A DNA stretch of 64,000 nucleotides from an uncultured Lachnospiraceae bacterium. GTDB taxonomy: Bacteria; Bacillota; Clostridia; Lachnospirales; Lachnospiraceae. The position numbers and the translations under genes were made by a program. The stretch is from NCBI GenBank assembly GCA_910588815.1, contig CAJUQY010000004.1:43606-107605 (forward strand), read 5' to 3'. How positions within the stretch are numbered: position 1 is the stretch's first letter; every line of letters starts with the position of its first letter. A model generated the notes under the pieces. It was not told where the DNA came from, searched no databases, and saw only the letters and a program-made list of their open reading frames with translations. Of this stretch, positions 34,675 through 43,492 are shown piece by piece.

Positions 34675-36021
34675 CTATACCTTTAGCTTCATAAAAAATT
34701 CGTCAATCCTGCATCTTATGTCTGCAGGCTTTAAATATTTTAACAGATAACCTTCCGGTTTCAGGGACAGGACTCTTTTCACGCTCTCCGGATCGTCTCT
34801 GCTGGTCAGGAAGATAACCGGAATATCCTCAAATTCCTTCTCCGAACGGAGCATTTCAAACACATGGCTCCCGTCGCAAACCGGCATTTCATAATCCAGA
34901 AGGATCAGATCCGGCCTGTCCAGCGTAACTGCCCGGATTGCGGCGACCCCGGAATCCACCTCCGAAACCTCATACCTCCCGGCAAGCAGCCTTCTCATCC
35001 CCATACGTATCGTCATAGAATCGTCAACCACAAGGATCTTCCGCAGCGGTTCCTTATCCCTTGCCCGAAGATATTTTTCAACCTCTTTCATCACGTTGTC
35101 CGCTACAATAGGAGTTCCGATTCCGCCCTGAAGCAAATGAGGTGCAAACATACAGTAAGAGAAATATCCCGCATTGGTATCAAACAAAAGGCTCACCTGC
35201 GGTTTCATATCCTCAAACACCTCCTGGAACTGCTCATAGGTCAGAAGATTTTCTTCCACCAACTCATAAGACTCCGCAGAAGGGAAATGCCCTATGACAC
35301 GCCCCACAAACTGGCTCGCAGTATATCTAACCGCATTGAGCAGCATCACATTGAGCTTGTTCGACTGGACTCCCATGATCTTTCCAACCGTATTAATCAA
35401 TAGCTTTTCCTCAAAGACCAGAATAATCTCCCATTTTTTTTCATCCGGCTCCCTGCCGTAGATCAGCCGGTAATACACTCCTTTGCCAAACCTTTCTCCG
35501 CCGTAAGCCTCGCTGATCACCTGCGCTTTCAGCTGAAACATGTCATAAAGCATCTTGCCGATGACCCGTTTGAGATCCGAAAGCTGCGTCTCCGGCAGGA
35601 GTTCTCCCCATTTGCTCTCCTTCTCCCCGACGATTGCCTGATCCTCTGTCAACGTATGTCCGATCAGCCATCCGGCGCAGACTCCCAGGAAATGATCCAC
35701 CGAGTCCGGAGAATAACTCTCCCTGGCAAGCTCCTGCTCCAGCGCCGGGAGCGTATTCTCCCGAAAGCCCTTATGTATGCGCCGATGCATTTCCAGATCC
35801 TCATAGGCGGTCAGCTCCATATACTTTTCTTCATCTTCAAAATGCTTCATCGCATGCTCTTTGAAATATTTAATTCCCTCTTGGCATGCTTTTTTGCTTT
35901 TCCTCTCCTCTTCTCCAAGAGCAAACAGCTTGTTGATAATCTTAAAAAGCCTCCGGTGTTCCTCGTCAATGATCCTTACACCAATATCAAATTCTTCCTT
36001 CCACTCCAATTGATTATCCAT
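34675..36021 (-). CDS. Hemerythrin, CheX-like and response-regulator receiver fusion
   Basis: A 448-residue three-part signalling protein. Residues 1-135: hemerythrin with iron ligands His22, His60, Glu64, His79, His83, His122 and Asp127. Residues about 150-295: a CheX-like domain sharing the FDTNAGYFSYCMF-type ending with the hemerythrin pair at 23940-25813. Residues 327-446: a receiver with acidic pocket Asp333/Asp334, phospho-acceptor Asp376 (LLDYEMP), Thr406 and Lys428. No histidine kinase is adjacent. It could couple oxygen or redox state to a phospho-relay, for example in chemotaxis-like signalling; that is inference. AAGGAG precedes the ATG at 36021. Confidence 0.88.
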   Translation of the reverse strand: MDNQLEWKEEFDIGVRIIDEEHRRLFKIINKLFALGEEERKSKKACQEGIKYFKEHAMKHFEDEEKYMELTAYEDLEMHRRIHKGFRENTLPALEQELARESYSPDSVDHFLGVCAGWLIGHTLTEDQAIVGEKESKWGELLPETQLSDLKRVIGKMLYDMFQLKAQVISEAYGGERFGKGVYYRLIYGREPDEKKWEIILVFEEKLLINTVGKIMGVQSNKLNVMLLNAVRYTASQFVGRVIGHFPSAESYELVEENLLTYEQFQEVFEDMKPQVSLLFDTNAGYFSYCMFAPHLLQGGIGTPIVADNVMKEVEKYLRARDKEPLRKILVVDDSMTIRMGMRRLLAGRYEVSEVDSGVAAIRAVTLDRPDLILLDYEMPVCDGSHVFEMLRSEKEFEDIPVIFLTSRDDPESVKRVLSLKPEGYLLKYLKPADIRCRIDEFFMKLKV

Positions 36022-36074
36022 ATCAGACTCCTTAGTTACAATATTTTCCAGACGGTTTTCGCCCTATAATATTT

Positions 36075-36102
36075 ACTATATCATAAAATCAAGAAAATAC
36101 AA
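36075..36102 (-). promoter_or_regulatory. Promoter of the hemerythrin-receiver gene
   Basis: Minus strand TTGTAT (36102-36097), 16 bases, TATAGT (36080-36075), about 54 bases before the ATG. Confidence 0.5.
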
Positions 36103-36129
36103 CCATTATGCGAAAACCCAAATTTTAAT

Positions 36130-37020
36130 TTATAGATGCTTCGGAAAATTCCCTGAAATCTGACAGCCTTCATTCAGCACCAGAAATGCATGAGGATCCG
36201 TTTCCTTCACTAACCTTCTCAAAATCGCCGCCTCATATTTGGAAAGAACGGAATAGACAATCACCGTGTCCTTTTCCGTATAGCCGCCCACCCCGTTCCA
36301 GAGAGTAGCGCTTCTGTTAAATTCCTGAATAATCATCTTCCGGATGGCATTTCCGCTGTTCTTTGTAAAGATCATAACCTGCACATTGATACTCTGGCTA
36401 TAGGCCTTATCCACCACGAAGGACAGGAATACTGCGTAGATAATACAGTAGATTGCCACAGACACGTCAAATAACAGAATGCAGATCCCGTAAATAATTC
36501 CGTTGATCAAAAGAGACAGCTTCCCGACACTGATACTTTTCCCTTTCTTTGCCAGATAAACTCCCAAAATATCCAGGCCGCCGCCACTGCCGCCGGCCTG
36601 CAAGGTGATCCCGCCGCCGGCCCCGCAGATAATACCGCCAATCAGGGCACAGGTAAGCGGCTCCTCAATGACCGGCACCTTCGGCACCGGGATAATGCTC
36701 AGGAAAAAAGTCACAAAAATAACATTGATCCCCGTTTTAATCAGAAACCGCTTCCCGATGCTCCTCATGGCCATAATAAAAAGCGGTACATTCAAAAGAG
36801 AATACAGTACTGCGCTTAAATTAAAACCGCCTAAGTTTACGCCGAGTTTTTCCACCAGCACCGTCTGGATGATCTGGCTGATACCCATGACGCCCCCGGC
36901 ATAAAGCCCCATAGAAGCCACAAAGGCATTCATCCCCACCGAATAAATAAATGCCCCCACTATACAAAGAACATATTTCGTCCACTGCTTTTTCTGTACA
37001 TACGCCTCCATTTGTTCCAT
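36130..37020 (-). CDS. YitT family membrane protein
   Basis: A 296-residue protein of the YitT type: five or six N-terminal membrane segments (DUF161) and a C-terminal soluble DUF2179 domain (about 225-290, ending KDTVIVYSVLSKYEAAILRRLV). The stretch GGIICGAGGGITLQAGGSGGGLDILGVYL at about 130-160 is the family signature. Molecular function is not established. Single-gene unit with its own promoter. Confidence 0.9.
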   Translation of the reverse strand: MEQMEAYVQKKQWTKYVLCIVGAFIYSVGMNAFVASMGLYAGGVMGISQIIQTVLVEKLGVNLGGFNLSAVLYSLLNVPLFIMAMRSIGKRFLIKTGINVIFVTFFLSIIPVPKVPVIEEPLTCALIGGIICGAGGGITLQAGGSGGGLDILGVYLAKKGKSISVGKLSLLINGIIYGICILLFDVSVAIYCIIYAVFLSFVVDKAYSQSINVQVMIFTKNSGNAIRKMIIQEFNRSATLWNGVGGYTEKDTVIVYSVLSKYEAAILRRLVKETDPHAFLVLNEGCQISGNFPKHL

Positions 37021-37064
37021 AATCCCTTCCTCACTACAAATTCAAAATTAATGATAGCTTTTCT

Positions 37065-37093
37065 CTTGTATCTCATATTTTCTCTTTTGTCAA
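37065..37093 (-). promoter_or_regulatory. Sigma-A promoter of the yitT-like gene
   Basis: Minus strand: perfect -35 TTGACA (37093-37088), 17-base spacer, -10 TACAAG (37070-37065). Confidence 0.7.
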
Positions 37094-37575
37094 TACTTTT
37101 CCCCAAAATCCTTTTTTTATTGTACTATGATATACTATTATTGGGAAAGGCCGGCCCGCTCAATGACGCCCAGGCAGGCGGCATCCGCGATGCGGCAGCA
37201 CTCCTCAATGTATTTCATTCTGGCCGCTTCTACCGTACCGGAGGCATCGACGACCTTTCCGCCCTTAACCCCCCTTAAAATTATAAGATAAAACGAGGAC
37301 TGCTTTCCACCTCGTGACCGTCGGAAAGAGAAGCTATTACGTTTATCGCTATATGTCACTTGCCCATTTTATCTCCTGTACCGGCTATGGAAAAACTATT
37401 TCTTTTGAGGAAGGCTATGCTTATTTTTACCGATTACTACAGGAAGAACGCATTACATATGTGTATCAGTGCGGCAAAAACAGGTCCCTCTTGCAAATGT
37501 ATTGGCGTTAGTAGTATAGTTTTGTGCACTTTTTTGAATTTGCTCATTTATAGGGATAAAACGTACCAAAAAGAA
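37094..37575. other. Intergenic region with a GC-rich gene remnant
   Basis: No intact gene. A GC-rich block at 37138-37275 reads on the minus strand as what looks like a protein C-terminus (GGKVVDASGTVEAARMKYIE..., ending ERAGLSQ and stop), with no family I recognise. The sequence turns abruptly AT-rich at about 37276. Short plus-strand frames at 37314-37593 have no ribosome site and no recognisable family. This looks like a junction where an older gene was cut by insertion of AT-rich DNA. Confidence 0.35.
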
Positions 37576-37627
37576 GAAGCCTCACTCACATAACTGAAAA
37601 AACAGTTATTTTGTGACACTTCCTCTT
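37576..37627. repeat. Structured repeat element, copy A (terminator-like)
   Basis: Nested hairpin: GAAG/CTTC outer stem, a 2x2 internal loop, TCAC/GTGA, then AACTG-6-base loop-CAGTT. Copy B at 63187-63240 has the same layout with compensatory changes. On the minus strand it follows the agmatinase stop and ends in CTTCTTCTTTTT, so it probably acts as that operon's terminator. Confidence 0.65.
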
Positions 37628-37641
37628 TTTATAATGCCAAT

Positions 37642-38637
37642 TTATTTATCAAATTCAAACAATCTGGGCTTTAAGAAGCTCAATAATGTTGTAGCAGCCA
37701 ACCGGCTGGTATTACCCGACGGATCCAACGGCGGAGAAACCTCGACAATATCAATTGCACCAATATTTGCCTTAGACAATGCATTCGCCATATCCAAAAG
37801 CTGCATTGCAGTAATTCCTCCATATATGTAAGAACCTGTTCCACAGGAGAAAGCCTGATCAACCACATCAATATCGATTGTGGCATAAATTACATCTGTC
37901 CCGTTGCTTGCAATCTCTATTGCTTTTGCCATGATTTGTTCGACACCCTTTCGCTCGATATCTGCAGTGGTAATTATGGTACCGCCGTTTCCTGTAATAT
38001 ATTCATATGGTTCCACACCTGTTGTCCCATTAATTCCAACCCAAACCATATTTTTTATATCTACCGCAGATAACTCACTGATACGCCTCGCCGGAGAACC
38101 ATGATAATATTTCCCCCATGTTTCATTATAATCATAGGCATCCAAATGTGAATCCAGATGAATATATCCGATTCGTGGTTCTCGTCCAAGCCGTTTTCTC
38201 ATGCCATTTGCGAAGCCTTTAACCGCAGGATATGCAATGTAATGATCCCCGCCCAATGTCACAGGAATAGCTCCTGCTGTAGTGATTGTCTCAATGCTTG
38301 CCGCGATACTATCTGTTGTGCGTGTCAGGTCGCTCGGATAAACTCGAATATCCCCTGCATCCTTGATCACACCAACCATTCGAGATTTCATTCTCTTTTT
38401 CGTCACAACATCAATAACTTCCCCGTCAATAGCCGTTAAATGATACAGGAAATGCACAGATTCCTGACGAATCGCATTTGGTGCGTACCGGGAACCAGGG
38501 CGCGAACCCGTAGTTGCATCATAGGGAGCTCCAATTACCACATATTCTCCCTTCTTTACCTCCTCAGGCCTGATATATTCCGAACGCAGAAATGTCATCA
38601 CGCCTGCAAATGAAGGATACTCAAACCTCTCATCCAT
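37642..38637 (-). CDS. Agmatinase/ureohydrolase family protein
   Basis: Binuclear-manganese hydrolase of the arginase/agmatinase family, cleaving a guanidino group to urea and an amine. In the 331-residue product all six metal ligands are present: His132 (GGDHY), Asp162/His164/Asp166 (DSHLD) and Asp255/Asp257 (TIDIDVVD). The family ending DIVEVSPPLDPSGNTSRLAA is intact. The sequence fits agmatinase-like enzymes better than arginase, but the true substrate could be another guanidino acid. It lies 19 bases downstream of an Nramp-like transporter on the same strand, so they probably form one operon. Codon use is more AT-rich than in flanking genes. Confidence 0.88.
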   Translation of the reverse strand: MDERFEYPSFAGVMTFLRSEYIRPEEVKKGEYVVIGAPYDATTGSRPGSRYAPNAIRQESVHFLYHLTAIDGEVIDVVTKKRMKSRMVGVIKDAGDIRVYPSDLTRTTDSIAASIETITTAGAIPVTLGGDHYIAYPAVKGFANGMRKRLGREPRIGYIHLDSHLDAYDYNETWGKYYHGSPARRISELSAVDIKNMVWVGINGTTGVEPYEYITGNGGTIITTADIERKGVEQIMAKAIEIASNGTDVIYATIDIDVVDQAFSCGTGSYIYGGITAMQLLDMANALSKANIGAIDIVEVSPPLDPSGNTSRLAATTLLSFLKPRLFEFDK

Positions 38638-38656
38638 AACTTTCCTCCTTATATTT

Positions 38657-39898
38657 TTACATGAATGAACTTATCGCACTAATCGTTAAAAGAACTACTA
38701 CAACTGCCAAAAGTCCCATAGCCACATTTTGTATCGGTTTACTGGAATACTCTCCCAAGACTTTTTTCTTGTTTGCTAATATTGTAATTAATATTACACT
38801 GATTGGCAATATCAATGTATTCAATACCTGTGCAGCAATTATAATCGCAGTGGGAACCGTACCGCTGAAAACAAACGTGACGATAATAGGAAATAATGCA
38901 ATGATTCCTACACATACTCTGTTCTTCCACCCCTTCGGATCATCTTCAAATCCAAAGGCTTCCGCCATCATAGGAGGGATGCAGGAAGTCATATAAATTG
39001 CAGAAGAAAAACCGGCCGCCCAAAGTCCAAGAGCAAATAAAACACCTGCATATCTGCCAAGGACAGGAATCAATTGCTGTGCCATATCTGCAGCAGAGGA
39101 AACTGTAATTCCCTGAGGATGCAGGGTTGTTGCAGAGCAAATAATAATCGCACAAGTCACTACACCGGTTAAAATCATATTGAGACGAAGATCATTTTTA
39201 GCGGGCTTCAAATCCTTTATTCCGTTCTTCCATTTCTTTTTCGTCAGACTTGACATGGCAAAAGGTATATCCGGACATACGGTCGTACCTACAAGGCCAA
39301 GCACAAGCACCTCCGCTCCCTCTGGAATATTAGGAATCAATCCTTTCGCAATGCCAGAAACACTAGGACCAGAACCAAACATGGTAATCAGGAAAGCAAA
39401 AAGCATCATAACTACCAAACCAGTATTTACATTTTCCAAAACCTTATATCTGCCCACGAAAGCGATAACAACAGAAAAGGCAGATAAAATAACCAGTGCC
39501 ACGCTAATTGAAAGTCCAGGAACAAGCAAATTAATTGCCATAGCCGCCCCCAGATAATTTCCCGTTTGGTATGCTAATGCTCCAACAAACAATGCAATAA
39601 ACGTCACTTTTGAAAGAATCGGATTCATTTCTCTGATTCCTTCCAGCATAGTTTTACCGGTCTTTAAAGTCCAGCGCAATCCTGGTTCATTCAAAATATA
39701 GGCCAAGATTGCACTTACAATACAGCACCACAACAACATATATCCATATTTCGCACCTGTCGAGGATGTTGTCGTAACCGTGCCAGGTCCAATGATACTG
39801 GCAGCAATAATAATTCCCGGTCCGATCAATCGAAACATTTTGACGATTCCAAGTGTTTTTACCATCGAAGGCTCTTGTCTGTTTTCTTTATTTTCCAT
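38657..39898 (-). CDS. Nramp-fold transporter lacking the canonical metal motif (paralogue 1)
   Basis: Member of the Nramp superfamily: 413 residues and about 11 hydrophobic segments. The helix-1 motif, DPGN in metal transporters, reads GPGT (IIGPGTVTTTSS, about 36-46), and the helix-6 MPHN-like region reads LHPQGITVSSAADM. The missing Asp, Asn and Met argue against ordinary Mn/Fe transport. The ATG at 39898 has AGGGGGT upstream. It is the first gene of an operon with the agmatinase and is divergent from a LysR regulator. A paralogue with the same substitutions sits at 44697 beside amino-acid catabolic genes, so both may carry an organic amino compound; that is inference. Confidence 0.82.
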   Translation of the reverse strand: MENKENRQEPSMVKTLGIVKMFRLIGPGIIIAASIIGPGTVTTTSSTGAKYGYMLLWCCIVSAILAYILNEPGLRWTLKTGKTMLEGIREMNPILSKVTFIALFVGALAYQTGNYLGAAMAINLLVPGLSISVALVILSAFSVVIAFVGRYKVLENVNTGLVVMMLFAFLITMFGSGPSVSGIAKGLIPNIPEGAEVLVLGLVGTTVCPDIPFAMSSLTKKKWKNGIKDLKPAKNDLRLNMILTGVVTCAIIICSATTLHPQGITVSSAADMAQQLIPVLGRYAGVLFALGLWAAGFSSAIYMTSCIPPMMAEAFGFEDDPKGWKNRVCVGIIALFPIIVTFVFSGTVPTAIIIAAQVLNTLILPISVILITILANKKKVLGEYSSKPIQNVAMGLLAVVVVLLTISAISSFM

Positions 39899-40336
39899 AT
39901 AGTACCCCCTGTTATAATTGATTCGACATACATTCTCATGACATATTTCTGTACAAGCAGCAAGAAAACTTATAATTTGGGTACCGCAAACCTGTTCTTT
40001 TGCTTTCCACTATTCGTCGACTAAAATTGTGTAATTTATACATTTTATACCTATGTCATCTGTTTTTATTATAATATTTCACTTGTTTTTTGACAAATAT
40101 CAATTATCTATTATTATATAGCCGCTATGTTATATAGCAACCAACACTCTTCATATAAACATCATATAACCATTAAATTTTAAAAAAATAGAAAAAAAAC
40201 TATTACATATGTAAATTATATGGTATCATAAAGACGTAACAATTTTTAACCATTAATACTTATAAATGAAATCCTATGGGTAAATCAGACTTTATTTGTA
40301 ACATATCCACTCGTCTTTTATAAAAAGAAAAAATTT
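39899..40336. other. AT-rich divergent promoter region (Nramp-like gene / LysR)
   Basis: 438 bases without a gene. It should hold the promoters of both flanking divergent genes and the LysR site. A perfect palindrome TTACATATGTAA lies at 40203-40214. Two direct copies of TTATATAGC, 16 bases apart, lie at about 40116-40140. No -35/-10 pair stands out because the whole region is very AT-rich. Confidence 0.45.
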
Positions 40337-41197
40337 ATGGAATTTTATCAGTTACTTTATTTCAAAAAAATAGCAGAATCCGAAAATATTACCAAAGCGT
40401 CTGCAGAACTGAATATTTCTCAACCTTCCCTTTCTCGTTCACTAAAAAACTTGGAGATAGAGTTGGGTGTCCAGCTTTTTGACAGAAATGGCAAAAAACT
40501 TCTTCTCAACAAATATGGAACTGTTTTTTTAGGTTATGTCGATCACATTCTGGACACTCTGACAGAAGCCAGTTCCAAAATGACTGAATTAGTATCGATG
40601 CCTTTGGCTCCTCTCAAAATTGCAACAATGAACGATAATTGTCTGATTCCCAAGCTGATCAGCGCGTTTCATCAATCTTATCCTTATATTCATATTCAAC
40701 TGTATTTATTTTCATCTGTTAATACAATACCTGCTGAATGTACTGTGGCGCTTCATGCCTCTGAGGAAGTGTCTTCTTCCGCTTTCAAATCCACCAAATT
40801 GCTTACTGAAGAATGTCTGATCGGTCTTTCAATAGATCATCCTTTAGCCAAACAGAAGTATTTAACCGTAGATGATCTGACACAGGAATCATTTATTATC
40901 CTGAACCAACAAAACTCTTATGGTGAATTTTCCAGATATTTTTTTCGTCTTCTGGGTTTTCAGCCTTCCATTATCATGGAATGCGGAAATCAGATTATGT
41001 TGGATGCCATGGTTGCGGAAAATGTCGGCCTTGCCCTTTACCCATCAAAAACCTGGGAGCCGAACAGAACACGGGTAGTGCTGAGAGAAATTAAAAACCA
41101 CCATCTGTACCAGCCTTTTTATATTTCCTATATAAGTTCTGTTGCAGATCCCTCTACAGAATTATTCTGGGATTTTGCACTTTCTTATTTTCAGTAA
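40337..41197 (+). CDS. LysR family transcriptional regulator
   Basis: A 286-residue LysR-type regulator. The N-terminal winged HTH (about 1-60) has the signature SAELNISQPSLSRSLKNLE and LGVQLFDRNGKKLLLN. The effector domain (about 88-286) has a usual LysR shape and is variable. It is divergent from the Nramp-like/agmatinase operon, so it is the likely activator of that operon, with the transported or hydrolysed compound as probable inducer. The ribosome site is weak (AAAAAGAAA), suggesting low expression. AT-rich like its target operon. Confidence 0.9.
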   Translation: MEFYQLLYFKKIAESENITKASAELNISQPSLSRSLKNLEIELGVQLFDRNGKKLLLNKYGTVFLGYVDHILDTLTEASSKMTELVSMPLAPLKIATMNDNCLIPKLISAFHQSYPYIHIQLYLFSSVNTIPAECTVALHASEEVSSSAFKSTKLLTEECLIGLSIDHPLAKQKYLTVDDLTQESFIILNQQNSYGEFSRYFFRLLGFQPSIIMECGNQIMLDAMVAENVGLALYPSKTWEPNRTRVVLREIKNHHLYQPFYISYISSVADPSTELFWDFALSYFQ

Positions 41198-41285
41198 TTA
41201 CGATAATGGAACTCAGCTTTTCACTTCAACAATAAAATGAAAGCTTTTGCGAAAAGTGCAGAAGTATACTCCCGGCATATCTGCA

Positions 41286-41340
41286 GAAAAAGGCCATTCT
41301 CCGCGGCCGACTTTCACCAGTCACAGAGTAATGGCCTCTT
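41286..41340. terminator. Bidirectional terminator between lysR and the M29-like gene
   Basis: An 8-bp stem AGGCCATT (41291-41298) with AATGGCCT (41330-41337) and a 31-base loop. TTTTTC follows on the minus strand, CTTT on the plus strand. Convergent genes flank it. Confidence 0.6.
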
Positions 41341-41354
41341 TACCTGATATTCGA

Positions 41355-42317
41355 TTATTTTACTAATTCCCCATCCTTCATAACGCAGACGCCGTCCACA
41401 ATACAGGTTGGGCACTTCATAATCAAATCGATATGCACCGGCGTATCACAGGTTCCCCCATAAGCCAGATTATTTCCGATCCCGATATGCATAGTACCCA
41501 TGACGCCCTCGTCCTCCAGCATGCGTCCGCTTAAGCGCCCGGCCGGATTTAAGCCAAAACCCACCTCGGCCGCCAGATATACCCGCTTGTCGTCAAAAGC
41601 CGCCAGAGTGTCTCTGAGCACATCCGCTTCCTTTCCTCCCGCAATGGAAGTGATGTATCCCTTCTCCACCTTAAGAGTAATGGGGGTTTCAAGCACGCCG
41701 AGTCCCGGCAGCGGGATACTGCCGTCAATGACCAGAGACCCTTCTGCGGAATCGTCCGCAGGTCCCACGGCACACTCTGCATCCGGCGGCGAAGAAGCCT
41801 CACCCTTCTCCCTGGACACCCCATAACCGGTATCCGCATGGCGTCCTTCAATGGAAGTGTGAAAATCTGTTCCTGCAGGAGTCGTGATGGACAGCTCCTT
41901 TCCCACGATCCTGGTTTTCAGATCATCCACGATCTGGCGGATCTCTCCCCAGTCTGTAAACAGGCAGCCTTCCTCCAGCATCTCCATGGAATAATCCGCC
42001 ATGTTCACAAAACGGGAGCCTGCTTCACAGGCCGCGATCCTGGCCGCGCTGTTATACAGCGAAAACGTGGTAGCAGAAAACATCACATCGGATTCCTTCA
42101 TGGCCGCCGCAATGGCATCCGTAGGCGCTTCTCCATGGGTGGAACGGTCCGGCATCAGAACCAGTGACGCGTCCGTAAACTCAGCCGCGCATTCATACAT
42201 GGCCTCGCCGATCTTTTTGCTCGTGTTATCCGTAATCACGAGAACCCGCTCTCCTTTTTTTACCTCTCCGCAGGTATGGAGCAGGATCTCACATCCCTTC
42301 CTTGCTTTTTCGCTCAT
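41355..42317 (-). CDS. M29 aminopeptidase / NicX-like metalloenzyme
   Basis: A 320-residue protein resembling leucyl aminopeptidases of the M29 family and the related 2,5-dihydroxypyridine dioxygenase NicX. Candidate metal ligands near the C-terminus are His277 (TMHIGIGNN), His295 and Asp297 (VHIDLIM), matching the NicX-type iron site. The N-terminal half has VLVITDNTSKKIGEAMYECA and a GTDFHTSIEGRHADTG segment. It is shorter than classical M29 enzymes. Last gene of the transporter-M20-aminotransferase-like run, two bases after the preceding gene, so translation is probably coupled. The reaction is uncertain. Confidence 0.75.
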   Translation of the reverse strand: MSEKARKGCEILLHTCGEVKKGERVLVITDNTSKKIGEAMYECAAEFTDASLVLMPDRSTHGEAPTDAIAAAMKESDVMFSATTFSLYNSAARIAACEAGSRFVNMADYSMEMLEEGCLFTDWGEIRQIVDDLKTRIVGKELSITTPAGTDFHTSIEGRHADTGYGVSREKGEASSPPDAECAVGPADDSAEGSLVIDGSIPLPGLGVLETPITLKVEKGYITSIAGGKEADVLRDTLAAFDDKRVYLAAEVGFGLNPAGRLSGRMLEDEGVMGTMHIGIGNNLAYGGTCDTPVHIDLIMKCPTCIVDGVCVMKDGELVK

Positions 42318-42319
42318 CG

Positions 42320-43429
42320 CTACCTCCTGAAATAATCTTTTACCTTGCTGGCAACAAATGCCATTTCTTTTTCTCCATAACGCTGGTCACACTGCAGCAT
42401 GACGTTATGCTCCGACAAATATCTGGCGTCCTCCCCCGGGGTATAATATTCCTCTGGCAGTACCCACTGGATCTCTCCGACGATCTGATTTTCTGCCAGA
42501 TAATCATAAAAACCGCTCCTATTTTCCACCAGTACCACAAAACCGAAGGGCACGTATTTCTGGTCTGTATCCAGAGGTGCTCCTACCAGAGTAAGCCCCT
42601 CCACATCCTTAAGCTGCTCATAAAGATACGTATAATTTTCTCTCCGCTTCCGAATGGAGTTCTCATGATCCATATTAAAAAAGATCCGGCTGGTGAGCTC
42701 TGTCATTTCCCTGGGCGTAAAGTCCAGATAACGGGCCTTGTTGGCCTCCCGCTCAAGTTGCAAGTAATAGGACATGTCCGCCTCCGGATGGGCGTCATAA
42801 TAATCCCTCATGACCGAGATCAGAAGCTGTCTGTATACAGCTTCGTCATAGGCGTCCTTCAGAGGGACCGCCGGACAGTCCACGCCGTCTCTCACCGCCA
42901 GAATGCCGCCATCCGTTACGGGCATCCACTTTCTGGTGCTGGCCACCAGGTAATCGCCAAAGCCGATTCGTCCCTCATCCGCCGTGTAAAGGGTCTGTGT
43001 CAGATCCTCAATCAGAATCAGTTTCCATTCTCTGACAAGCCTTAACATCTCCTCCACAACTTCTTTCGGCTGGGGGACGCCAAAATAATGGATCGCATAC
43101 AATACCTTCACCTGCTCATCCAGTTTGCTCTTAAGATCCTCCAGATCCACGGTCAGGTCCCGTTTCACCCGGTAAAACCGGAATCTTGCCGGACAGACCT
43201 CCAGAGAATTGATCACGGAGACGCACAGGTAATCCGGCAGAAGGATCACGTCCTCCTCTGTCAGATGAACTGCGTTCAGCAGAATATAAGATGTGGCCGT
43301 CCTCCCGTTCCCGGTGTAGATCTTTCTGTGGTACTGTCCTTTTCCGTCACAGCGGAGAGGAAAATCTTTTTTCTCCGGTTCTTTTAAAAGAAGTTCCGGG
43401 TCAATATGATAAAAGCCACCTATCAGCAT
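42320..43429 (-). CDS. DegT/DnrJ-type PLP-dependent enzyme
   Basis: A 369-residue fold-type I PLP protein most like the DegT/DnrJ/EryC1 aminotransferase group. Asp142 (IEDLTQTL) should contact the PLP pyridine nitrogen and Lys167 (ASTRKWMPVTDGG) is the likely Schiff-base lysine. TGNGRTATSYILLNAV at about 39-54 would be the phosphate-binding turn. There are no sugar-nucleotide genes nearby, so a role in amino-compound catabolism is more likely than in sugar synthesis. Between an M20 hydrolase and an M29/NicX-like gene on the same strand. Confidence 0.78.
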   Translation of the reverse strand: MLIGGFYHIDPELLLKEPEKKDFPLRCDGKGQYHRKIYTGNGRTATSYILLNAVHLTEEDVILLPDYLCVSVINSLEVCPARFRFYRVKRDLTVDLEDLKSKLDEQVKVLYAIHYFGVPQPKEVVEEMLRLVREWKLILIEDLTQTLYTADEGRIGFGDYLVASTRKWMPVTDGGILAVRDGVDCPAVPLKDAYDEAVYRQLLISVMRDYYDAHPEADMSYYLQLEREANKARYLDFTPREMTELTSRIFFNMDHENSIRKRRENYTYLYEQLKDVEGLTLVGAPLDTDQKYVPFGFVVLVENRSGFYDYLAENQIVGEIQWVLPEEYYTPGEDARYLSEHNVMLQCDQRYGEKEMAFVASKVKDYFRR

Positions 43430-43492
43430 TTTATCCCTCCATATCCCGGCAGGGCAGTGGAAGCTTCCGCTCCCCCTCTGCCGTTTCTGTTC

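Noticed and set aside
37314..37593. Two overlapping short plus-strand frames in the AT-rich gap
   Set aside because: No ribosome site, no recognisable family, and they overlap the structured element; described only as intergenic sequence.
38657..39898. Annotation as a standard Mn/Fe Nramp transporter (mntH)
   Set aside because: The helix 1 DPGN and helix 6 MPHN-like motifs are both replaced, so the gene symbol and metal specificity are not justified.
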